From 2-01-FULL-49-22 sp964639445 (GTDB lineage Bacteria > Patescibacteriota > Saccharimonadia > Saccharimonadales > UBA10212), in assembly GCA_964639445.1 (NCBI GenBank), contig CAZXDA010000011.1:1-17950 (forward strand): a stretch of 17,950 nt of DNA. The letters run 5' to 3'. The translations under genes were made by a program, and so were the position numbers. Below are positions 12,927-17,950 of this stretch, piece after piece. The notes beneath the pieces are model-generated. The model was not told where the DNA came from and made no database searches. It saw only the letters and a program-made list of their open reading frames with translations. Within the stretch, counting starts at the first letter, position 1. The number at the start of each line of letters is the position of its first letter.

Positions 12927-13585
12927 TGGGCAAAATGGATTTTATTGATCGGGTGGATGCCGGCAGACAACTGGCTCGCCGCTTAAGCAAATACAGCGGC
13001 CAAGCTGTGGTTTATGCTTTGCCGCGAGGCGGCGTAGTGACAGGTGCAGAGATTGCTAAAGAGTTAGAGGTACCGCTTGATTTAATTTTAGTGCGTAAAA
13101 TTGGCCACCCCGGCAATCCAGAATACGCTATTGGTGCTGTAGCAGAGGGCGGTGAGCCGGTCTGTAATGAAGCCGAGCGAGCAAGCGTTGATGACCAGTG
13201 GTTTAAGGAGGCGCTGGCAGCTGCCCGGGCTGAAAACGAGCGGCGACGGGAAGAATATTTTCCACCAGATTATCAGCCACCGTCAGTTCGCGACAAAGTC
13301 GCAATTATTGTTGATGATGGCATTGCTACCGGTCTGACTATGGAGGCGGCCGTGCAAGCCATCGCTGTACATAGACCTAAAAAAATCGTAGTTGCCGTAC
13401 CAGTTGCTCCGTCTGACTCCGTTGATAATCTCAAAACATATGCTGACGAAGTAATTGTGCTTGATAATCCGCAGAATTTCCGCGGCGCGGTCGGTGCTCA
13501 TTATCAAAACTTCCCACAGGTCGAGGACGACGAAGTGGTTGAACTTTTAGCAGAAGTTAGAGATGAACTGGCTGGAATCGCCTAA
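12923..13585 (+). CDS. Phosphoribosyltransferase-domain protein
   Basis: 220 residues of the COG1926-type type I phosphoribosyltransferase-like family. The PRPP-binding loop is visible as VAIIV130-D131-D132-GIATGLTM, with ALPRGGVVTGAEIA (about 32-45) and LVRKIGHPGNPEYAIGA (about 56-72) as the usual N-terminal blocks. Members transfer or hydrolyse phosphoribosyl groups; the base or acceptor is unknown. It overlaps the upstream gene by four bases, and a second ATG at 12926 is also possible. The next membrane-protein gene overlaps its 3' end by 23 bp, so all three form one operon. Confidence 0.88.
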   Translation: MMGKMDFIDRVDAGRQLARRLSKYSGQAVVYALPRGGVVTGAEIAKELEVPLDLILVRKIGHPGNPEYAIGAVAEGGEPVCNEAERASVDDQWFKEALAAARAENERRREEYFPPDYQPPSVRDKVAIIVDDGIATGLTMEAAVQAIAVHRPKKIVVAVPVAPSDSVDNLKTYADEVIVLDNPQNFRGAVGAHYQNFPQVEDDEVVELLAEVRDELAGIA

Positions 13586-14144
13586 AGCTGTTCGCTATTT
13601 ACTTTATGCCCAACTCAGCTTCTTTGGTTTTTTACTGATTGCCATTTTTATGACACCGGAAGCTTTCGACAATAACCATGGCCTCAGTTATTACGGTGAG
13701 CATGTGGCCACGGCCATACCTTATGGGTTGGGCTTTCTGCTAGCTGGCTTCTTTTTAACCAAGGCGGCTTCAACTCTACCCACCAACCCCCAGCCGTTTA
13801 AAGTTTTGGCCAAAGGCATTGAAGTTGTAGTGATATTGATGATCGCGGTTTTTTTGACGCCTGACACCATTAGTACTTTTTTCAACTGGGCGCACTACAT
13901 TGCTGCTGCCAGCCTGTTTATTGTTGAACTGGGTTTAGCTATTTGGCTGGTGGTTGGGTGGCAACGCGATTGGCTGGTGGTTGGGCTTTTGGCAATCCAG
14001 TTCATGGCCGGCATTACAGCTATGTTGTCGCAACTACATGTAATCTATTATTTGAGCGAAGGTATCCTACTTTTTCAGCTGGCTTTTGGTTTACTGCTCA
14101 TCCACGAAGTTGGTCTTTTGTTACAGCGGCCAGGTTTAAAATAA
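13563..14144 (+). CDS. Six-TM integral membrane protein, unknown function
   Basis: 193 residues with about six hydrophobic helices (roughly 10-31, 50-68, 84-101, 107-129, 134-157 and 163-187). The first extracytoplasmic loop carries AFDNNHGLSYYGEH. The fold resembles DUF998-like small membrane proteins, but I cannot confirm the family. The ATG lies inside the end of the phosphoribosyltransferase gene (23-bp overlap), so translation is probably coupled. It ends four bases before the EndoQ start. Confidence 0.75.
   Translation: MNWLESPKAVRYLLYAQLSFFGFLLIAIFMTPEAFDNNHGLSYYGEHVATAIPYGLGFLLAGFFLTKAASTLPTNPQPFKVLAKGIEVVVILMIAVFLTPDTISTFFNWAHYIAAASLFIVELGLAIWLVVGWQRDWLVVGLLAIQFMAGITAMLSQLHVIYYLSEGILLFQLAFGLLLIHEVGLLLQRPGLK
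14137..14142 (+). promoter_or_regulatory. -10-like hexamer for a leaderless endoQ transcript
   Basis: TAAAAT (5 of 6) ends six bases before the ATG at 14149 and overlaps the stop of the upstream gene. No SD is present for endoQ. Read-through from the upstream operon is equally possible. Confidence 0.3.
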
Positions 14145-14148
14145 AGAT

Positions 14149-15405
14149 ATGGCTTATTTTGCTGATTTTCATATTCATTCGCGCTTTGCGCGGGCTACCT
14201 CAAAAAGTCTAACCTTGCCAGTGCTTAATGAATTCGCGCGCAAAAAAGGTATTGCCGTGCTTGGCACTGGCGATTTTACGCACCCCATGTGGTTTGAGGA
14301 AATCAAACATTATTTAGAGCCAGCGCCGGAAGATGGGCTTTTTATATTGAAAAATCCTCCAGGCGACAACTCAACGCGTTTTATTTTAAGTGTCGAAATT
14401 TCCAGTATTTACCAACAAGGCGGCAAAACACGGCGGATTCACACCATTATTATGCTGCCGGATATGGGCGCCGCGGCCGCTTTTAACCGCAGTCTAGAAG
14501 GCCGCGGCGCTCGACTTTCCAGCGACGGCCGGCCGATTGTTGGCTTAAGCGCCAAAGAAGTGGCCAAACTAGCTCTGGCTGCTCATCCCCAAGCACTAGT
14601 TATCCCGGCGCATGCCTGGACACCATGGTTTAGCGTTTTTGGCTCAATGTCCGGCTTTGACAGCCTTGAGGAATGCTTCGAAGAACTAACGCCTAATATA
14701 TTTGCTATTGAAACCGGGCTAAGCTCTGATCCGGCCATGAACTGGCGCTTGAGTACGCTAGATAAAGTGGCCTTAATTTCCAGCTCTGACGCTCACTCGC
14801 CGGCTAAGATCGCGCGTGAAGCTACTAAATTCGAAGGCAAACCAAGTTATAAAGCTATTTACGATTCACTAAAAAATCGCCAAACGGCTGGCACGATTGA
14901 GTTCTTTCCGGAAGAAGGCAAGTACCACTATGACGGCCATAGTGCCCATCAAGTCCGCTTAAGCCCAGCTGAAACCAAAGCCAAAAATGGAATTTGCCCA
15001 ACCTGCGGCCGGCCGGTAACGGTCGGTGTGCTTTCCCGAGTTGAGGCTCTGGCTGATAGGCCGGAAAAATTCAAACCGTCAGGTGCACCGGATTTTTGGT
15101 CATCAGTGCCGCTGGCAGAAATCATTGCCGAAGCTCACGGCGTACAGGTCGGTACCAAAAAAGTAGCTGCAACCTACGAAGCCCTGCTTTCAGCATTTGG
15201 CAACGAGCTGGCGGTTTTGCTTGAGTCGCCAATAGACAAAATAGAATCTGTTGGCGGCCCCAAAGTAGCTGAGGCTGTTCGAAGGGTTAGAGCCGGCGAG
15301 CTACATATTGAGCCAGGTTATGATGGGGAATACGGCACCGTTCACGTTTTCTCGCCCCAAGACCGCCAGCAATTCGACTCCACCACTCAAGCCAGCTTGT
15401 TTTAA
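14149..15405 (+). CDS. Endonuclease Q (EndoQ) homologue, PHP-domain DNA repair nuclease
   Basis: 418 residues, full length for the family (COG1379). EndoQ cuts DNA on the 5' side of deaminated bases (uracil, hypoxanthine, xanthine) and of abasic sites. A PHP metal-dependent domain spans about 1-250, with H8-x-H10, D42/H45, E83, H98, H155 and D214-A-H216. A zinc-binding segment follows (HYDGH near 260-264, C283-P-T-C286). A helix-hairpin-helix region comes next (VGGPKVAEAVRRVRAGEL), with the conserved EPGYDGEYG block near 388-396. His267 stands where I recall a Cys ligand in relatives. The last five residues, Q414-A-S-L-F418, resemble the bacterial sliding-clamp motif QL[S/D]LF. It converges on the LigD polymerase gene. 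Confidence 0.9.
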   Translation: MAYFADFHIHSRFARATSKSLTLPVLNEFARKKGIAVLGTGDFTHPMWFEEIKHYLEPAPEDGLFILKNPPGDNSTRFILSVEISSIYQQGGKTRRIHTIIMLPDMGAAAAFNRSLEGRGARLSSDGRPIVGLSAKEVAKLALAAHPQALVIPAHAWTPWFSVFGSMSGFDSLEECFEELTPNIFAIETGLSSDPAMNWRLSTLDKVALISSSDAHSPAKIAREATKFEGKPSYKAIYDSLKNRQTAGTIEFFPEEGKYHYDGHSAHQVRLSPAETKAKNGICPTCGRPVTVGVLSRVEALADRPEKFKPSGAPDFWSSVPLAEIIAEAHGVQVGTKKVAATYEALLSAFGNELAVLLESPIDKIESVGGPKVAEAVRRVRAGELHIEPGYDGEYGTVHVFSPQDRQQFDSTTQASLF

Positions 15406-15408
15406 AAA

Positions 15409-15426
15409 TACTTGACTAGTTAAGTA
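15409..15426. terminator. Near-palindrome at convergent endoQ/ligD ends
   Basis: TACTTGACTAGTTAAGTA is an 18-bp palindrome with one imperfect pair, which becomes G-U in plus-strand RNA. It is centred on CTAG and holds the LigD-Pol stop (15416-15418). The plus strand continues into TAATTT. It is a possible weak bidirectional terminator. Confidence 0.35.
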
Positions 15427-16288
15427 ATTTAATGGCTCTTTGAATGTCAGCGCCTTTGCCCAAAACTGGTTTCCAGAGGTCGCCAATCCTTTTGAGCCGG
15501 GTTCGAATGTTTTCGATTGTAAATTGCTTTGGAGCCAGCCCCTTTTTCACCTCGTCCCAATGCAGCGGCGCGGAAACCGTAGCCTGAGGCGTTGGCCTGA
15601 CAGAATACGGCGCAGCCAGCGTTTGCCCCTCACTGTTTTGCAGAAAATCAATATAAACTTTGCCGCGCCGCTTCTCTGGCGCACGCTCTAAGCTAGTAAA
15701 ATCAGCCGTGCGTTCATGCACTACTTTGGCTAAAGCCTCGGCAAATTGCCGGCACTCATCATATTTATACTTGGCGCCGGCTGGGATATAAATGTGCATG
15801 CCGCTTTTGCCGGAGGTTTTTGGGTAAGCCTGAATATCAAGCTCGTCACAAACCTGCTTAACAGCTCGGGCTGCCTCAACGACTTTATCAAAGCCAACGC
15901 CTTCCGGATCAAGATCAATCGCTGCCCAATCCGGCTTATCCAGATGGCCAACACGCGAATTCCAGGGGTTAATTTCGATTGATCCAAGCTGCACCATATA
16001 AAGCAGGTGGTCCAGGTCTTTAACAACCAAATAATGCACGTCTTCACCGGTAGATTCGGCGCGAATTTTAATAGTTTTTAGCCAGGCCGGCGGCTCATCA
16101 ATGTCTTTCTGGAAAAAGGTTTCGCCGCCTATCCCATCCGGCTGGCGCAAAAGCGAGTGTGGCCGATCTTTAAGGTACGGCAAAATATATTTAGAGACAT
16201 CGCGGTAATATTCAATCAAATCACCCTTAGTAATCTTGGCCTGCGGAAAAAAGACCTTGTCTAAATGACTAAGCTCAACTTTTGGCAT
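15416..16288 (-). CDS. ligD: LigD polymerase (primase/AEP) domain protein
   Basis: 290 residues, the size of the isolated polymerase domain of LigD. This archaeo-eukaryotic primase-type enzyme adds nucleotides, often ribonucleotides, at broken ends during non-homologous end joining. Catalytic acids D125-L-D127 (IDLDPEG) and D214 (VYIDF) are present, together with the S162-G-M-H165 nucleotide-binding motif. No ligase or phosphoesterase domain is fused. The start ATG has the SD AGGGAGA upstream and overlaps the end of the phosphoesterase gene by 14 bp, so the two activities are encoded as a coupled pair. No Ku or ATP-dependent ligase is seen in the window. Confidence 0.94.
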   Translation of the reverse strand: MPKVELSHLDKVFFPQAKITKGDLIEYYRDVSKYILPYLKDRPHSLLRQPDGIGGETFFQKDIDEPPAWLKTIKIRAESTGEDVHYLVVKDLDHLLYMVQLGSIEINPWNSRVGHLDKPDWAAIDLDPEGVGFDKVVEAARAVKQVCDELDIQAYPKTSGKSGMHIYIPAGAKYKYDECRQFAEALAKVVHERTADFTSLERAPEKRRGKVYIDFLQNSEGQTLAAPYSVRPTPQATVSAPLHWDEVKKGLAPKQFTIENIRTRLKRIGDLWKPVLGKGADIQRAIKLLN

Positions 16289-16784
16289 ACTGATCTCCCT
16301 TTTTTATTAGCAGCCAGGCGTTTTTGGCCATTTTAGGGCTGCGCACCAAAGCAAACTCGCCTTTTAATTTTTTGCCGTGTAGAAGAAAAGTTATGTGACC
16401 TTTTTTTAATTCATCGCGAAGCAGTTTTTGATCGTCAGTCTCACCATGCTTAATCCGCGGCTCATACCAACCCTTATCCCAAATTTCTACCTTGCCGGCA
16501 CCATAGCTGCCTTCTGGAATTTGACCTTCAAAATCTTTGTACTCATAGGGATGATCTTCGACCATCATGGCCAGGCGCGGATGATGCGGATCAAGCGACG
16601 GCCCTTTTGGCACTGCCCAGCTTTTAAGAACTCCGTCTAATTCTAGACGAAAATCATAATGCAATTGGGTGGCTTGATGTCGCTGCACAACAAAACTTAA
16701 CTTTTTATGTTTTGACGCAGTTTTACCTTTTGGCTCAGGTGTTTTATCAAACTGCCTCCTGCGCTGATATTCCGCTAAACCCAT
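16275..16784 (-). CDS. ligD: LigD 3'-phosphoesterase domain protein
   Basis: 169 residues, matching the isolated 3'-phosphoesterase module of LigD. The module trims 3' ribonucleotides and 3' phosphates at DNA breaks before ligation. The metal and active-site residues H36, H42, D44, R46 and H78 are all visible in QRHQATQLHYDFRLE and VEDHPYEY, with the same spacing as the Pseudomonas enzyme. WAVPKGPSLDP and the EGSYGAGKVEIWDKG block are also typical. The gene is upstream of, and overlaps by 14 bp, the polymerase-domain gene. TAAAAT lies six bases before the ATG with no SD, suggesting a leaderless transcript divergent from the oxidoreductase gene. Confidence 0.95.
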   Translation of the reverse strand: MGLAEYQRRRQFDKTPEPKGKTASKHKKLSFVVQRHQATQLHYDFRLELDGVLKSWAVPKGPSLDPHHPRLAMMVEDHPYEYKDFEGQIPEGSYGAGKVEIWDKGWYEPRIKHGETDDQKLLRDELKKGHITFLLHGKKLKGEFALVRSPKMAKNAWLLIKKGDQYAKS

Positions 16785-16790
16785 AAAGAC

Positions 16791-16824
16791 ATTTTACGTC
16801 ACTGGAGCGGTGTAGAATAGAGAT
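16791..16824. promoter_or_regulatory. Compact divergent promoter region with two leaderless starts
   Basis: On the minus strand TAAAAT (16796-16791) ends six bases before the LigD-PE ATG. On the plus strand TAGAAT (16813-16818) ends six bases before the GTG at 16825. The two -10 elements face away from each other with only 16 bp between them, so the two promoters must overlap and may compete. Confidence 0.5.
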
Positions 16825-17544
16825 GTGAAATTGAGACTGATTGAGAAGAAAAAAGAGATCGAGAATGTTTACTCATTCATCTTTGAGGCAAATAAGAAAG
16901 TTAGTTGGCAGCCGGGGCAATATTTGCATTATGAATTGACACACCCACATGCTGACGATCGCGGCGCAGAACGTTGGTTTACCATTTCGGCTGCGCCATT
17001 TGAAAAACATATCATGCTAACAACTCGATTTGTGCCGGAGGCACACCCTGAGCGACAGTCGAAGGGTGATACCGAGCACAGCAGTACCTTTAAAAAAGCT
17101 CTGTTCAATTTGGAGATTGGTCAGGATATTAAAAGCGGTGAGCCACGCGGCGACTTCTTACTTGAGCCGGATGCCAGCCGGCACATCTTAATTGCCGGCG
17201 GTATTGGCATTACGCCCTACCGCTCTCAGCTGCTGCAGCTCGATCATGATAGCAAGCAACTTAATGCCGATCTGCTATATGCCAACCGGGATGAGAAATT
17301 TGTTTTTGGCGACTTGTTCGCACGGCTTGAGAAAAAGCATCCCGAATTTAAGGTAATTAAATTCGTCGGTGATCAGCGAATTAGCCAAAGTGACGTGCAG
17401 CCATATCTGAAGGACGAAGGTACTATATTTTATATCTCTGGCCCGCGACCGATGGTGGAAGCTTATCAGCACATGCTTGAAACATTGGACGTTCACCCCG
17501 AACGCGTCAAAACAGATTACTTTCCCGGCTACCAGCTCGGCTAG
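16825..17544 (+). CDS. FAD/NAD(P)-binding oxidoreductase (ferredoxin reductase-like)
   Basis: 239 residues beginning at GTG. An FAD-binding beta-barrel spans about 1-112, with the flavin motif R50-W-F-T-I-S55. A NAD(P)-binding domain follows, with A-G125-G-I-G-I-T-P-Y-R-S (to 134) and S205-G-P-R-P-M-V near the C-terminus, ending in KTDYFPGY. Members pass electrons between NAD(P)H and a flavin or iron-sulfur partner. No 2Fe-2S domain is fused, so a separate partner is likely. A -10-like TAGAAT sits six bases before the GTG with no SD. Confidence 0.88.
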   Translation: MKLRLIEKKKEIENVYSFIFEANKKVSWQPGQYLHYELTHPHADDRGAERWFTISAAPFEKHIMLTTRFVPEAHPERQSKGDTEHSSTFKKALFNLEIGQDIKSGEPRGDFLLEPDASRHILIAGGIGITPYRSQLLQLDHDSKQLNADLLYANRDEKFVFGDLFARLEKKHPEFKVIKFVGDQRISQSDVQPYLKDEGTIFYISGPRPMVEAYQHMLETLDVHPERVKTDYFPGYQLG

Positions 17545-17583
17545 ATGGTGTAAAAATCTTACAGTTCCAGCCGCCGGAAGTAA

Positions 17584-17589
17584 TATAAT
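17584..17589 (+). promoter_or_regulatory. TATAAT -10, leaderless start of the DUF2795-like gene
   Basis: A consensus TATAAT ends seven bases before the ATG at 17597, with no SD. TTACAG at 17559-17564 is a weak -35 candidate with a 19-base spacer. Confidence 0.55.
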
Positions 17590-17596
17590 GAGTGGT

Positions 17597-17866
17597 ATGA
17601 GTATTCTGCTCGAGGACCAGCCATCGCTAACTGATCTGCATGCTTTGATTGCCAAGGTGTCAAATTATCCAATTACGGCCAAACAATTAGTGGAATTAGC
17701 CGCGCAGAATCAGTTGCCAAAGGCGGTTATTGATTTTTACAGAGCTTTTCCGGCTGACGAGGTCTTTAAGGACAAAGAAGATTTGCTAGCCCGTACCGAG
17801 AGTGTTGAGATGTTGCGCCACCAGAGCGCACCGCGTGAGGAAATGCACGCCCCGGAAGAAGACTGA
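17597..17866 (+). CDS. DUF2795-like small protein
   Basis: 89 residues from the ATG at 17597. Upstream in-frame ATGs (17588 inside the -10, and 17477 inside the previous gene) are rejected. The segment SNYPITAKQLVELAAQNQLP then AVIDFYRAFPADEVFKDKEDLLA matches the pattern of DUF2795: a Tyr-Pro turn, a helix 'K.eLv..A..n..p..vi..l..lP...f.s..dl'. That domain's function is unknown. The C-terminus is acidic and includes HAPEED. A glutaredoxin gene follows after 12 bp with its own promoter. Confidence 0.7.
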   Translation: MSILLEDQPSLTDLHALIAKVSNYPITAKQLVELAAQNQLPKAVIDFYRAFPADEVFKDKEDLLARTESVEMLRHQSAPREEMHAPEED

Positions 17867-17872
17867 TATAAT
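17867..17872 (+). promoter_or_regulatory. Extended -10 (TGA-TATAAT), leaderless glutaredoxin start
   Basis: A consensus TATAAT with TG at the extended position ends six bases before the ATG at 17879. It lies across the end of the DUF2795-like gene. Confidence 0.6.
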
Positions 17873-17878
17873 AGCCTT

Positions 17879-17950
17879 ATGGCCAAGAAAATTTTGATTT
17901 ATTCGACGACGACTTGTCCGTATTGTCATATGGAGAAGGAATATCTAAAG
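17879..17950 (+). CDS. Glutaredoxin-like protein, 5' part only (runs off window)
   Basis: The 24 visible residues read MAKKILIYSTTTCPYCHMEK and onward. The first beta strand leads into the C13-P-Y-C16 dithiol active site of glutaredoxins, which reduce disulfides in the cytoplasm. The gene continues past the window end, so its length and other motifs cannot be judged. The leaderless-type promoter described above marks the start. Confidence 0.85.
   Translation, partial: MAKKILIYSTTTCPYCHMEKEYLK

Noticed and set aside
8915..15430. 12-mer GTTAAGTAATTT shared by 8915-8926 and 15419-15430
   Set aside because: Short, AT-rich and found in two unrelated hairpin contexts; likely chance.
17477..17596. 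Longer N-terminus of the DUF2795-like gene
   Set aside because: It overlaps the oxidoreductase gene and the TATAAT element; the domain begins only after 17597.

Overview
The window looks like a chromosomal segment of a small-genome, uncultivated bacterium, most likely a Patescibacteria/CPR member such as Saccharimonadia. This lineage call is an inference. It rests on an archaeal-type AspRS, many starts with no Shine-Dalgarno site, tightly packed short genes, and several proteins of unknown function. The standard code fits: no in-frame TGA needs reading through. The 100-N run shows this is a draft or metagenomic scaffold. No CRISPR array, insertion sequence, rRNA or integrase was seen.

Layout. 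(1) Minus strand, 14-2298: a CNNM-like CBS-domain membrane protein followed by aspS. (2) Plus strand, 2360-7379: a membrane-anchored His-rich protein, a DsbA-like oxidoreductase, a VKOR homologue, an atypical NRAMP-family transporter and a CPA2/Kef-type antiporter. The first three form an extracytoplasmic disulfide/metal module. (3) 7360-7414: a perfect 36-bp palindrome joined to a REP-like palindrome, between convergent genes. (4) Minus strand, 7393-9155: a 492-aa unknown protein with a Cys cluster, behind a leader that resembles a compact cobalamin riboswitch and ends in an attenuator-like hairpin. A previously hidden 43-aa membrane peptide lies upstream. (5) 9177-9386: an assembly gap flanked by two identical 55-bp copies, very probably a scaffolding artefact. 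(6) 9394-10135: small ORFs, tRNA-Asn(GTT) and an HNH protein. (7) 10365-11432: a type IV pilin-like protein and a stand-alone MEDS sensor domain. (8) 11436-12236 (minus): an SDR oxidoreductase. (9) 12369-15405: a PH-like unknown, a phosphoribosyltransferase, a six-TM membrane protein and an endonuclease Q homologue. (10) 15416-16784 (minus): LigD polymerase and LigD phosphoesterase as separate overlapping genes. (11) 16825-end: an FAD/NAD(P) oxidoreductase, a DUF2795-like protein and the start of a glutaredoxin.

How parts fit together. AspRS carries the His/Pro pair typical of non-discriminating enzymes, and tRNA-Asn has the U1-A72 pair recognised by bacterial GatCAB, so Asn-tRNA is probably made by transamidation. 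DsbA and VKOR form a complete exported-protein disulfide pathway. EndoQ (deaminated-base repair) and the split LigD (end joining) make a DNA-repair neighbourhood, and EndoQ ends in a sliding-clamp-like motif. Eight starts have a -10-like hexamer ending six or seven bases upstream and no SD, which points to widespread leaderless mRNAs. The strongest candidate for something undescribed is the riboswitch-like leader controlling the unknown 492-aa protein.
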